From Propionivibrio sp. (GTDB taxonomy: Bacteria > Pseudomonadota > Gammaproteobacteria > Burkholderiales > Rhodocyclaceae), in NCBI RefSeq assembly GCF_029255185.1, contig NZ_JAPUVO010000070.1, forward strand, positions 1-35,436: 35,436 bases of DNA, read 5' to 3'. Shown here in pieces: positions 8,117-16,248 of the stretch (the stretch's first letter is position 1; every line of letters begins with the position of its first letter). The notes under the pieces were generated by a model. It saw only the letters and a program-made list of their open reading frames with translations, made no database searches and was not told the DNA's origin. Position numbers and translations under genes: made by a program.

Positions 8117-9421
8117 ATGAGTGAAGAAAAAAAAATCCAGGATAACCTGGGCAATGTGCGGGAGTTGATTGCCAAGCACCGGCTGCTGGAGGATCTCGTT
8201 CATCGCCAGGAAATGCCGCGTCACGATCTGGTCGAGGAAGTGGCGCACAAGCAGCACCTGTCCGGAATGCGCTCGCTGCTCGAACGAATTCCGCTGACCG
8301 AAATTGCCCAGATCCTTGAGTCGCTGGAGCCTGAAGATCGCCTTCTGGTCTGGTACGAGGTGCGTGAGGAACGTGGCGAATCGATCCTTGAAATTCTCTC
8401 CGACGAAGTGCGTCAGGATCTGATTGGTGACAGTCATCACCGCAACGAAAAAACAACCGTCAGCGCCTTCGAACTGCGTAATGGCCGCCTGAGCCAGATC
8501 GGCGTCAATACGCCTTTTGATCTCAAATGCCTGAAACCGATCTGGGTCGATCTGGTCGCGCCAACCCCAGAGATTCGCGCCTGGGTCGGCCGTTTTTTTG
8601 ACGTCCAGTTGCCCAATCCGAGCAATCTGACCGACCTCGAGGCCAGCGCACGCTTCTACGTCGAGGACAACGGCGAAATCCACCTGCATTCGGACTTCCT
8701 GCTCGATACCAAGGAGGGTTCACGCAACGTCGCAGTGGCCCTGATCCTGCACCGCGACATCCTGTTCACGGTGCGTACCGAAGAGCTGCCAATCTTTCGT
8801 CTGCAGCGTCTGCGGGCACGCACGCAACCCGGTTACGTGACCGATGGCAAGGATGTGTTGCTCGACCTTTATGCCGCCGATGCCGAATATTCGGCCGACG
8901 CGCTGGAAGACGTCTATGCCGCACTCGAGGACGTCAGCAAGCATGTATTGGGAACTGAAATCACCGACACCGAGGCGGCCAAAATTCTGGCTGACATCGC
9001 GCGCGAAGAGGATTTGAACGGGCGTATCCGGCGCAATGTTCACGACACCCGGCGGGCCGTTTCCTTCCTGACCCGCGGCAAATTTCTCAACGCCGATCAA
9101 CTCGAAGACGCGCGTCAGATCTTGCGCGACATTGAATCGCTCGACGGGCACACGTCTTTCCTGTTCGGGAAAATAAACTTTCTGATGGATGCCACCGTTG
9201 GTTTCATCAACATCAACCAGAACAAGATCATCAAGATATTTTCGGTGGCCTCGGTCGCCATGCTGCCACCGACACTGATCGCCAGCATTTACGGCATGAA
9301 CTTCAAGGGCTGGTTTCCTGAAGTCAACTGGGAGTACGGTTACCCGTTCTCGCTGGCGCTGATGTTCATCTCAGTCGCACTGCCGTTCTGGTTCTTCGGC
9401 AAGAAGGGCTGGCTGCGCTAG
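8117..9421 (+). CDS. corA: CorA-family Mg2+/Co2+ transporter with MgtE-like N-terminal domain
   Basis: A divalent metal channel of the CorA/MIT family (434 aa). The C-terminal end has two membrane helices, about residues 374-395 and 405-425. The first ends in the signature GMN (393-395), and a basic tail follows. Long helices rich in Glu and Asp (about 240-370) match the CorA stalk. The first 110 or so residues are not part of ordinary CorA, which is usually about 315-350 aa. They include IPLTEIAQILESLEPEDRL and SDEVRQDLI, which resemble the superhelical N-terminal domain of MgtE magnesium channels. A regulatory role in Mg2+ sensing is inference. It is probably a single-gene unit with its own promoter, ending before a hairpin repeat (9441-9511) shared with convergent hemL. 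Confidence 0.9.
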   Translation: MSEEKKIQDNLGNVRELIAKHRLLEDLVHRQEMPRHDLVEEVAHKQHLSGMRSLLERIPLTEIAQILESLEPEDRLLVWYEVREERGESILEILSDEVRQDLIGDSHHRNEKTTVSAFELRNGRLSQIGVNTPFDLKCLKPIWVDLVAPTPEIRAWVGRFFDVQLPNPSNLTDLEASARFYVEDNGEIHLHSDFLLDTKEGSRNVAVALILHRDILFTVRTEELPIFRLQRLRARTQPGYVTDGKDVLLDLYAADAEYSADALEDVYAALEDVSKHVLGTEITDTEAAKILADIAREEDLNGRIRRNVHDTRRAVSFLTRGKFLNADQLEDARQILRDIESLDGHTSFLFGKINFLMDATVGFININQNKIIKIFSVASVAMLPPTLIASIYGMNFKGWFPEVNWEYGYPFSLALMFISVALPFWFFGKKGWLR

Positions 9422-9440
9422 AAGTCAGTCAACGAAATAA

Positions 9441-9511
9441 AGCGAACCACCAAGTCACCAAGGGGCACCAAGAAAAACTAAGTTGGCTTTTAGTTTTCTT
9501 AGTGGTTCGCT
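9441..9511. repeat. CACCAAG-unit hairpin repeat (family B)
   Basis: An imperfect inverted repeat between the convergent corA and hemL genes. The outer arms AGCGAACCAC (9441-9450) and GTGGTTCGCT (9502-9511) are exact complements. Inner arms AAGAAAAACTA (9470-9480) and TAGTTTTCTT (9491-9500) pair with one bulged base. Between the outer and inner left arms are repeated CACCAAG units (9448-9472) with no counterpart on the right. It may act as a bidirectional transcription end. Confidence 0.8.
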
Positions 9512-9524
9512 GTTTTGTAAACGA

Positions 9525-10805
9525 CTACCAGTTTTTGAAGATAGCCTCAGCCGCCGCGACCGTTTCGGCGATGTCGGCATCGCTGTGCGCGGCAGAGACG
9601 AAGCCGGCTTCGAAGGCCGACGGCGCAAAGTAGTGCCCGGCGTCGAGCATGGCATGGAAGAAACGATTGAAGGCGTCCTTGTCGCACTCCATGACTTCGG
9701 CATAGCTTTGCGGGCAGGCCGTACGGAAATAGAGGCCGAACATGCCACCAATCGATTGCGCACAGAATGTTACGCCGTGTTTTCTCGCTGCCGTGGTCAG
9801 CCCCGCGCACAGGGCGCTGGTTTTGTTTGTCAGCGTTGCGTAAAAGCCAGGATGCTGGATCAGTTTTAGCGTCGCCAGCCCGGCCGCCACCGCTACCGGA
9901 TTGCCCGACAGGGTGCCGGCCTGATAGACCGGTCCCAACGGCGCGATCTTTTCCATGATCTCGCGCTTGCCGCCAAAGGCGCCAAGCGGCATGCCGCCGC
10001 CAATGACCTTGCCAAGTGTGGTCAGGTCTGGCGTGATGCCGTAGTAGCCCTGCGCGCATTGCACATCGACGCGAAAGCCGGTCATCACCTCGTCGAAAAT
10101 CAGTATTGCGCCATGCTTCGTGCATAGCGAACGCATCGCCTGGAGAAACTCGGGCTTGGGGACAATCAGGTTCATATTGCCGGCCACCGGTTCGACGATC
10201 ACCGTTGCGATGCGCGGGCCGTGTTCGGCAAAGGCGGCTTCAAGCTGGCTGACATCGTTGTAATCAAGCACCAGGGTGAGCTTGGCGAGGTCCGCCGGAA
10301 CACCGCCCGAACTGGGATTGCCGAAGGTCAGCAGACCTGAGCCGGCTTTCACCAGCAGACTGTCGCTATGGCCGTGGTAACAACCCTCGAACTTGATCAG
10401 CAGATCGCGTCCGGTGTAGCCACGCGCCAGACGGATGGCGCTCATTGTCGCCTCGGTTCCCGAACTGACCAGGCGCACCATATCGAGCGAGGGCAGCAAC
10501 TGACACAACAGGTCGGCCATATCGACTTCACCTGCGGTCGGCGCGCCGAAGGATAAGCCCCGCGCTGCCGCCGCCTGCACGGCGGCAACCACCTGCGGAT
10601 GAGCGTGACCGAGAATCAGCGGCCCCCAGGAGCCGACGTAGTCGAGGTAGGTCTTGTCGTCGGCGTCGCGAACCCGCGGACCGCTGCCTTCGCTGAAAAA
10701 GCATGGCGTGCCACCGACCGAGTGGAAAGCCCGCACTGGCGAATTGACGCCGCCGGGGATGTGCCGCTGTGCGCGTTCGAACAACAACTGATTACGCTTG
10801 CTCAA
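9525..10805 (-). CDS. hemL: Glutamate-1-semialdehyde 2,1-aminomutase HemL
   Basis: PLP-dependent enzyme that converts glutamate-1-semialdehyde to 5-aminolevulinate, the committed precursor of haem in the C5 pathway. The 426-residue length is standard. Visible features are [12 protein letters not shown] (16-27), the [10 protein letters not shown] phosphate-binding turn (about 114-123), FDEVMTGFR (237-245) and the PLP lysine in [10 protein letters not shown] (Lys266). The start is TTG at 10805-10803. It overlaps the thiE stop as TTGA, and GAAGGAG lies just upstream at a suitable distance, so the rare start codon is well supported. It is the last gene of the thiD-thiE-hemL run. Confidence 0.97.
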   Translation of the reverse strand: MSKRNQLLFERAQRHIPGGVNSPVRAFHSVGGTPCFFSEGSGPRVRDADDKTYLDYVGSWGPLILGHAHPQVVAAVQAAAARGLSFGAPTAGEVDMADLLCQLLPSLDMVRLVSSGTEATMSAIRLARGYTGRDLLIKFEGCYHGHSDSLLVKAGSGLLTFGNPSSGGVPADLAKLTLVLDYNDVSQLEAAFAEHGPRIATVIVEPVAGNMNLIVPKPEFLQAMRSLCTKHGAILIFDEVMTGFRVDVQCAQGYYGITPDLTTLGKVIGGGMPLGAFGGKREIMEKIAPLGPVYQAGTLSGNPVAVAAGLATLKLIQHPGFYATLTNKTSALCAGLTTAARKHGVTFCAQSIGGMFGLYFRTACPQSYAEVMECDKDAFNRFFHAMLDAGHYFAPSAFEAGFVSAAHSDADIAETVAAAEAIFKNW

Positions 10806-11440
10806 GCCTGTTCTCCTTCAAAAATTTTCTGAAAAGCCGTGGCGCGCGACCTGATGTCGGGCGCTTCAAACAAGTCGGTAATGACGGCGACCAGGTCGGC
10901 GCCCGCAGAAATCAGCGCCGGCGAGTTGTCCAGGGTAACGCCGCCGATGGCGCAGGCCGGAACGCCGAGTTCGGCGCGGCAGCGACCAAACAGCGTCATT
11001 GAGGCAGGCAGCGCCTGCGGCTTGGTCGGCGACGGATAGACCGCACCGAAGGCAACGTAATCCACGCCAGCCGTAGCCGCATTGCGCGCCAGATTGAAGT
11101 CGGCGTAACACGAAGCGCCAAGCAGCTTGCTTGGTCCAAGGACTTGTCTGGCCGCCACCAGATCCCCATCGGCACTCCCCAGGTGGACACCGTCAGCATC
11201 GACCGCACGCGCCAAAACCATATTGTCGTTGACGATAAAACGGGCGTCGAAGCAACGACAAAGCGCGCGTAACGCATGAGCAATTTCGGCCTGTTGCGCC
11301 GCCTTGCGATTTTTGTCTCGATACTGGACAAGCCTGGCGCCGCCGCGCAGTGCGGCTTCCACCTGCTTGACCAGAAGATCTTGGTCAACGCCATCCGGAG
11401 TGATCACGTATAGCCCGCGCAATGTCTTCGCTTCAAGCAT
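10802..11440 (-). CDS. thiE: Thiamine-phosphate synthase ThiE
   Basis: Couples the pyrimidine HMP diphosphate to the thiazole phosphate to form thiamine monophosphate in the cytoplasm. The 212 aa form a TIM barrel of normal size. Recognisable blocks are LVQYRDKN (pyrophosphate and HMP binding, about residues 37-44), FIVNDN (about 68-73), [10 protein letters not shown] (about 84-93), [13 protein letters not shown] (about 130-142) and a final AIGGVTLDN phosphate-binding turn (about 165-173). It overlaps thiD by 8 bases at its start and hemL by 4 bases at its end, so the three genes are probably translated from one message. Confidence 0.96.
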   Translation of the reverse strand: MLEAKTLRGLYVITPDGVDQDLLVKQVEAALRGGARLVQYRDKNRKAAQQAEIAHALRALCRCFDARFIVNDNMVLARAVDADGVHLGSADGDLVAARQVLGPSKLLGASCYADFNLARNAATAGVDYVAFGAVYPSPTKPQALPASMTLFGRCRAELGVPACAIGGVTLDNSPALISAGADLVAVITDLFEAPDIRSRATAFQKIFEGEQA

Positions 11441-12269
11441 TGTTGTTTTCTTCTGTCAGCCGCGCCCAAAAAAAACGGTCAGGAATGAATTGCCCCATTC
11501 CCGGGCGAAAACCTGCCGCCAGCGCCTTCCAGGTATAGTCCTGCGCCTCACCGACGGCGGCACTGACCGACAGTCGGTGCGCCAGACCGGCAGCAAGGGC
11601 TGAAGCCAGCGTGCAGCCGGAGCCATGGTAACTGCCCGGCAGGCGTTGCCATGTATCGCTGCGCACTAGACCATTCCTGTTATAGAGCGCATTGACTACC
11701 TGCGGCGTGTTTTCGTGCGTACCGGTGAGCAGGACGTAGTCACAACCGAGGGTAAGCAACTGGCGTGCGCATTGATCAAGCGGTCGATCATCCTCGTCAG
11801 GACACCCGGTGAGCCGACGCGCCTCCAGTGAATTCGGGGTCAGGATGGTCGTTTGCGGCAGTAGCAATTCCTGCATGGCGAAAATCATCTCTTCGTCCGC
11901 CAGTTCGTCACCGCGGCCGGAAGCTAGAACGGGGTCAAACACCAGCGGTATGTCAGGATAATCGGAGAGAATTTTGGCAATCACTGCAATATTTTCGATG
12001 CTGCCGAGCAAGCCGATCTTGAAAACGTCTACCGGCATGTCCTCAAGGAGCGTGCGCGCCTGGTCTTCGACCCACTCGGAATCAATGGCCAGAATGCTGT
12101 CGATGCCGATGGTGTCCTGCACCGTAAGCGCCGTAATTACTGACAGGGGATGGCAGCCCATCGATGCAACAGTCATTAAGTCGGCCTGAATCCCGGCGCC
12201 ACCGCAGGGGTCGCTGGCGGCAAAAGTCAATACTATGGGCGGCGACAGTTGCGTCGAGACTGAATCCAT
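11433..12269 (-). CDS. thiD: Hydroxymethylpyrimidine/phosphomethylpyrimidine kinase ThiD
   Basis: Ribokinase-fold kinase that phosphorylates HMP and then HMP phosphate to supply the pyrimidine substrate of ThiE. From ATG 12269 it is 278 aa. A longer in-frame reading to 12371 would overlap the rubredoxin gene and its promoter and adds no family sequence, so the shorter start was chosen. Key blocks are [17 protein letters not shown] near the N-terminus, where Pro-Cys replaces the more usual Pro-Ser, [14 protein letters not shown], and the anion-hole motif [15 protein letters not shown] with the catalytic Cys. It is the first gene of the thiD-thiE-hemL unit and is divergent from rubA. I saw no TPP riboswitch upstream: only about 100 bases separate it from rubA and they lack the thi-box core. 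Confidence 0.95.
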   Translation of the reverse strand: MDSVSTQLSPPIVLTFAASDPCGGAGIQADLMTVASMGCHPLSVITALTVQDTIGIDSILAIDSEWVEDQARTLLEDMPVDVFKIGLLGSIENIAVIAKILSDYPDIPLVFDPVLASGRGDELADEEMIFAMQELLLPQTTILTPNSLEARRLTGCPDEDDRPLDQCARQLLTLGCDYVLLTGTHENTPQVVNALYNRNGLVRSDTWQRLPGSYHGSGCTLASALAAGLAHRLSVSAAVGEAQDYTWKALAAGFRPGMGQFIPDRFFWARLTEENNNA

Positions 12270-12299
12270 AAGGGCGAACTGACGCAATAAAATAAAAAC

Positions 12300-12328
12300 T
12301 TGGCAGCGAGAGTAGGTATGGCTAGAAT
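12300..12328 (+). promoter_or_regulatory. Sigma70 promoter of the rubredoxin gene
   Basis: TTGGCA (12300-12305) and TAGAAT (12323-12328) are separated by exactly 17 bases. Transcription would begin near 12335, about 35 bases before the rubredoxin start. This is one of the best-formed promoters seen in the window. Confidence 0.6.
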
Positions 12329-12369
12329 CGGAGGCGTTTTCATTGCCAGCATCATCCAGAATCCGACCC

Positions 12370-12558
12370 ATGAACTTGACAGATGATACGCGATACCGAA
12401 CCTGGATGTGTTTGACCTGCGGTTTTATTTATGACGAAAGCGAAGGCAGTCCGGAAGAGGGGATTGCGCCAGGAACCCGATGGTCGGATGTCCCGATTAA
12501 CTGGGTTTGCCCCGAGTGCGGTGCGCGCAAGGAAGATTTCGAAATGATCGAGATCTGA
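12370..12558 (+). CDS. rubA: Rubredoxin
   Basis: Small cytoplasmic one-iron electron carrier (62 aa from ATG 12370). The four iron ligands are in MCLTCGFIYDE (Cys-x2-Cys) and NWVCPECGARKEDFE (Cys-x2-Cys). The linker EGSPEEGIAPGTRWSDVP is typical of the family. An in-frame start at 12343 would add nine non-family residues and is rejected. It lies directly upstream of pilG with its own promoter. I infer no functional link to piliation, and the redox partner cannot be told from the sequence. Confidence 0.96.
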   Translation: MNLTDDTRYRTWMCLTCGFIYDESEGSPEEGIAPGTRWSDVPINWVCPECGARKEDFEMIEI

Positions 12559-12562
12559 GCCG

Positions 12563-12593
12563 TTGATGTATTGTGGCGGGAAAGCAGTATAAT
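12563..12593 (+). promoter_or_regulatory. Candidate promoter for the pilG chemosensory operon
   Basis: A perfect -10 hexamer TATAAT (12588-12593) follows TTGATG (12563-12568) with a long 19-base spacer. It lies between the rubredoxin stop and pilG, leaving a leader of about 50 bases that contains a short AGGGCCCT palindrome (12630-12637). Confidence 0.45.
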
Positions 12594-12651
12594 CCGACAC
12601 GATCAGAGCACTGCTCAGGATCCGAACCGAAGGGCCCTCTGGAGGTAGAAA

Positions 12652-13047
12652 TTGGCCGACGCTGTGAACTTGAGTGGCATCAAAGTGATGATCATTGACG
12701 ATAGCAACACGATCCGGCGCAGTGCGGAGATTTTTCTCGTACAGGCCGGATGTCAGGTGGTGCTCGCCGAGGACGGATTTGATGCGCTGGCAAAAATTGC
12801 TGACCACCAGCCTGAAGTTATTTTCTGCGACATCATGATGCCCAGGCTCGATGGCTACCAGACCTGCGCCCTGATCAAAAAAAATCAGCGCTTTCGCAAC
12901 ACGCCGCTCATCATGCTCTCCTCCAAAGACGGGCTGTTTGATCGTGCGCGCGGGCGCATGGTCGGTTCAGACCAGTACTTGACCAAGCCGTTTACCAAAG
13001 ACAGTCTGCTACAGGCAGTCGCGACTTTCGCGCCGCCGCATGCCTGA
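12652..13047 (+). CDS. pilG: Type IV pilus response regulator PilG
   Basis: Single-domain CheY-like receiver (131 aa) of the Pil-Chp chemosensory system. In known pseudomonads PilG is phosphorylated by the ChpA/PilL kinase and promotes pilus extension and cAMP signalling. The acidic pair is Asp16-Asp17 (MIIDDSNT), the phosphoacceptor is Asp60 (IFCDIMMPRLDGY), and the switch residues are Ser90/Ser91 and Lys112 (YLTKPF). The start is TTG at 12652, supported by GGAGG at 12641-12645 six bases upstream; no in-frame ATG precedes the receiver core. It is first in pilG-pilH-pilI-pilJ-chpA. Confidence 0.94.
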   Translation: MADAVNLSGIKVMIIDDSNTIRRSAEIFLVQAGCQVVLAEDGFDALAKIADHQPEVIFCDIMMPRLDGYQTCALIKKNQRFRNTPLIMLSSKDGLFDRARGRMVGSDQYLTKPFTKDSLLQAVATFAPPHA

Positions 13048-13091
13048 GCCCAGCGACGTGTATATCTAAGGCTACCCAGGGAGTTAGTGCC

Positions 13092-13454
13092 ATGCCTATT
13101 AAAAAAATTCTCGTCGTAGACGATTCCCCAACCGAACGTCATGCTTTGATGGAGTTGCTGATCCGACACGGTTATCAGGTCGTCACCGCCGAGAGCGGCG
13201 AAGAGGGCATCGAAAAAGCCAGGGCCGAATTGCCTGATCTGATCCTGATGGATGTCGTGATGCCTGGACTGAACGGTTATCAGGCGACCCGAACGCTGAC
13301 GCGCGACGAAACGACCAAGCACATCCCGATCATCGTATGCACCTCCAAAGGCCAGGAAACCGACAAAATATGGGGCTTGCGCCAGGGCGCACTGGATTAC
13401 CTGGTCAAACCGGTCAACAGTGAAGAGTTGCTGTCCAAGATCGCAGCCCTTTAA
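13092..13454 (+). CDS. pilH: Type IV pilus response regulator PilH
   Basis: Second single-domain receiver (120 aa) of the Pil-Chp system. In the known pathway PilH counteracts PilG, acting on retraction or as a phosphate sink. The receiver is complete: Asp10-Asp11 (VVDDSPTE), phosphoacceptor Asp54 (LILMDVVMPGLNGYQ), Thr84 with Ser85, and Lys106 (YLVKP). The IWGLRQGALDYLVKP stretch is characteristic of PilH. It lies 44 bases after pilG and 15 bases before pilI. Confidence 0.94.
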   Translation: MPIKKILVVDDSPTERHALMELLIRHGYQVVTAESGEEGIEKARAELPDLILMDVVMPGLNGYQATRTLTRDETTKHIPIIVCTSKGQETDKIWGLRQGALDYLVKPVNSEELLSKIAAL

Positions 13455-13469
13455 GCCGCAAGATAAGTC

Positions 13470-13979
13470 ATGGCCAAAAAGGGAAGTCTCCGCGAGTTTC
13501 AGGCCCACCTCGCCAAGCGGCTTGCCGGTGCTAGCGAGCAGAGCGCTGCGGGTCTGCTTGGCATTCAGTCGGGCACCGATTACTGGCTGCTCAATCTGTC
13601 CGATTCCGGCGAAATCATTCCGTTGACGCCACTGACAGGCGTGCCCCTGACCAAGCCATGGTTTGTCGGCATTATCAATATTCGTGGCAATCTATACGCG
13701 GTCGCCGACTTCTCTGCCTTTCAGGGCAAGGAAGCCACACCGCAAAATACCAGTTCTCGATTGCTGCTAATTGGTACGCGACACGGCAGTAATGCAGCTC
13801 TCCTGGTGACGCGAATGCTCGGCCTGCGCAACATGGATGATCTGAGGCCGGCGACGGCAGATCCAGATGCCGCGATCTGGGCAACCGACGCTTATACTGA
13901 TAATGAAGGACGCCGCTGGAAAATGCTTAACGTTCGCCAACTACTGGCGGATGAGAACTTTATGGATATTGGTGTTTGA
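13470..13979 (+). CDS. pilI: CheW-like coupling protein PilI
   Basis: CheW-domain adaptor (169 aa) expected to link the receptor PilJ to the kinase ChpA at the inner membrane. The fold can be followed through YWLLNLSDSGEIIPL, WFVGIINIRGNLYAVADFSAF (the conserved CheW core, about residues 65-85) and a second half ending in WKMLNVRQLLADENF. It sits between pilH and pilJ, as in the pseudomonad locus. The start ATG 13470 comes 15 bases after pilH. Confidence 0.92.
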   Translation: MAKKGSLREFQAHLAKRLAGASEQSAAGLLGIQSGTDYWLLNLSDSGEIIPLTPLTGVPLTKPWFVGIINIRGNLYAVADFSAFQGKEATPQNTSSRLLLIGTRHGSNAALLVTRMLGLRNMDDLRPATADPDAAIWATDAYTDNEGRRWKMLNVRQLLADENFMDIGV

Positions 13980-14046
13980 CCCAGTTTTGTACCCACGCCG
14001 CACTTGACAAGCCCTGCCCTCACAACGGTGTAACCGGAGAAGAATT

Positions 14047-16215
14047 ATGGTGTTTAATTTGAAATGGCCCAAGTTTTTGCCCGGCACCAAAAGCCGCACG
14101 CAACACCCCACACCTGCCGCCCCCATGATGGATGATTCCCCTCCGGTGGAGAGCGCAACTAAAAATAGCGCCCTCCTGGGTTTTTTGGGGCAGCGCAGCG
14201 TTACCCAGAAGTTGCAGATTCTCGGCGGCATTCTCCTACTGGTAATGTTGATCATCGCTACTATCGTTTATCGAGATAACCGGGAATCAACGTACGGCAG
14301 TGTCTACATCGCGACTTCCGGCGACTTGAGCATGCTATCGCAGCGCCTGGCCAAAGCATCCAGCCTTGCACAGCAGGGAAATACCTTGGCCTTCAAGCAA
14401 TTAAGGGATTCGCACAGCCAGTTCGTTAGCAACCTGGAGCGTCTGATCAATGGCGGCGAACTGGCCGGGACCACTGTTCCGCCGTCGCCCGACAGTGTTC
14501 GGCCGCAGTTGGAAAAGCTGAAAGTAGTCTGGAGCATCACCGACCAGGATGCTGTTCAGTTACTTGATATGGAAGCCAACCTGGTTTCACTAAGCAAAGA
14601 TGTAACCGAGATTACTGACACCAACTCCCATCTCCTCGAACTTTCCGAGCAGGTTGCCGCACTTAAACTGCAGACCGGTTCGGGGGCCCGTGAGATTGCC
14701 GCCGCCAACCAGATGGTAATGCTGACGCAGCGGATTGCGAAGAATGCCAGTTCATTGTTGGTTGGTGACGAAATCAGCCCTGAAATTGCCTTCCTGCTGG
14801 GCAAGGACACTAACACCTTCCGCGACCTGCTTACTGCTCAGCTCAAGGGCAACGACCTGCTGCGGATCACGGCCACGACTGATCCCGAAACCCTGCGCAA
14901 GCTTGACGACCTCGAGAACACCTTCAAGGAGTACCAGCTCGCCGTCAATCGAATTTTGGGCAGCATGCAACGCTTGATCATTGCCAAAAGGGCGGGATCT
15001 GAAATTTTCCACGGCAGTGAAGAGCTGCTCGAAACGACGGGCAAACTGGCGCAATCCTACCAGCAAGGCATTACCGAACGTGCCACTTACGGCGTCACGC
15101 TGGCGGCGCTCATTCTTCTGGCACTCACCGCACTGGCCATGATGGCCAAGGTTTACCTTGACGATACGCGCCATCAGGCGGAAGTCGCCGAACAAAGTCG
15201 GCAGACCAGCGAACTGGTCAACCGCCAGAACCAGGACGCCATTTTGCGCTTGATGAACGAATTGGGCGACCTCGCTGACGGCGATCTGACAGTTACGGCG
15301 ACGGTCTCCGAAGATATTACCGGCGCCATCGCCGACTCGATCAACTACACCATTGAAGAACTCCGCGTACTGGTCGGCCGGATCAACAATGCGGCAAGCC
15401 GGGTAACCGCCGCCACCGGAATCGCTCAGCAGACCTCAGCCGAATTGCTCGAAGCCGCCAAGCGGCAATCCCTGGAAATTCAGGCTGCCGGTCATTCCGT
15501 GCTGGCGATGGCCAGTTCGATGACCCAAGTGTCTGGCGATGCTATCCAGTCGGCCCAGGTGGCGCGCCAGTCACTGGCGGCTGCCGGAAAAGGGACGCAG
15601 GCGGTGCAGGATTCGATCAAGGGCATGAACGAAATTCGAGGGCAGATTCAGGAAACCTCAAAACGTATCAAGCGTCTTGGCGAATCCTCACAAGAAATTG
15701 GTGAGATCGTCGAACTGATTTCCGACATTACCGAGCAAACCAACGTGCTTGCGCTCAACGCTGCCATTCAGGCCGCTTCTGCCGGTGATGCGGGGCGCGG
15801 CTTCACCGTGGTTGCCGAGGAAGTGCAGCGACTGGCTGAACGCTCTGGCGAAGCCACAAAGCAGATCACGGCGATTGTGAAAACCATTCAAACCGACACC
15901 CAGGGCGCCGTCTCGGCCATGGAAGAATCGACGCGCGGAGTGGTTGAAGGCGCGAAACTTTCCGATGCTGCGGGCCAAGCGCTGGCTGAAATCGGTGAGG
16001 TGTCACAAAGTCTTGCCGAACTGATTGAAAATATTTCCGACGCAACGCGCCACCAGGCTGATTCAGCAACCGGCGTGGCAGGCAAGATGCAGGACATTCT
16101 TCGGGTTACTGAGCAGGCCACAGTCGGTACGCAAAAAACAGCCTCGGCGGTTGGCGAACTGGCGGGTCTGGCGACAGAGCTGAAGAGTTCGGTTGCCGGC
16201 TTCAAAGTGGGCTGA
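14047..16215 (+). CDS. pilJ: Type IV pilus methyl-accepting chemotaxis receptor PilJ
   Basis: Inner-membrane chemoreceptor (722 aa) that feeds signals, by surface contact in known systems, to the ChpA kinase. A first membrane helix at about residues 57-77 ([21 protein letters not shown]) is followed by a periplasmic PilJ-type sensor region with repeated four-helix segments. A second membrane helix lies at about 346-368, then a HAMP-like region, then a long methyl-accepting coiled coil. The conserved hairpin tip is complete ([18 protein letters not shown], followed by [18 protein letters not shown]). The N-terminus carries about 50 residues of Pro-rich sequence before the first helix. The chpA start follows 33 bases later, with no pilK between them. 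Confidence 0.95.
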   Translation: MVFNLKWPKFLPGTKSRTQHPTPAAPMMDDSPPVESATKNSALLGFLGQRSVTQKLQILGGILLLVMLIIATIVYRDNRESTYGSVYIATSGDLSMLSQRLAKASSLAQQGNTLAFKQLRDSHSQFVSNLERLINGGELAGTTVPPSPDSVRPQLEKLKVVWSITDQDAVQLLDMEANLVSLSKDVTEITDTNSHLLELSEQVAALKLQTGSGAREIAAANQMVMLTQRIAKNASSLLVGDEISPEIAFLLGKDTNTFRDLLTAQLKGNDLLRITATTDPETLRKLDDLENTFKEYQLAVNRILGSMQRLIIAKRAGSEIFHGSEELLETTGKLAQSYQQGITERATYGVTLAALILLALTALAMMAKVYLDDTRHQAEVAEQSRQTSELVNRQNQDAILRLMNELGDLADGDLTVTATVSEDITGAIADSINYTIEELRVLVGRINNAASRVTAATGIAQQTSAELLEAAKRQSLEIQAAGHSVLAMASSMTQVSGDAIQSAQVARQSLAAAGKGTQAVQDSIKGMNEIRGQIQETSKRIKRLGESSQEIGEIVELISDITEQTNVLALNAAIQAASAGDAGRGFTVVAEEVQRLAERSGEATKQITAIVKTIQTDTQGAVSAMEESTRGVVEGAKLSDAAGQALAEIGEVSQSLAELIENISDATRHQADSATGVAGKMQDILRVTEQATVGTQKTASAVGELAGLATELKSSVAGFKVG

Positions 16216-16248
16216 TCGCCCGGCACAGAGATCGGAGACACTTGCCCC

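Noticed and set aside
10996-11394. 132-codon minus-strand ORF within thiE
   Set aside because: It is in another frame of the well-supported thiE gene and has composition typical of an out-of-frame reading.
12270-12369. Possible TPP riboswitch before thiD
   Set aside because: The roughly 100-base thiD-rubA gap lacks the conserved thi-box core and is largely taken up by the rubA promoter.
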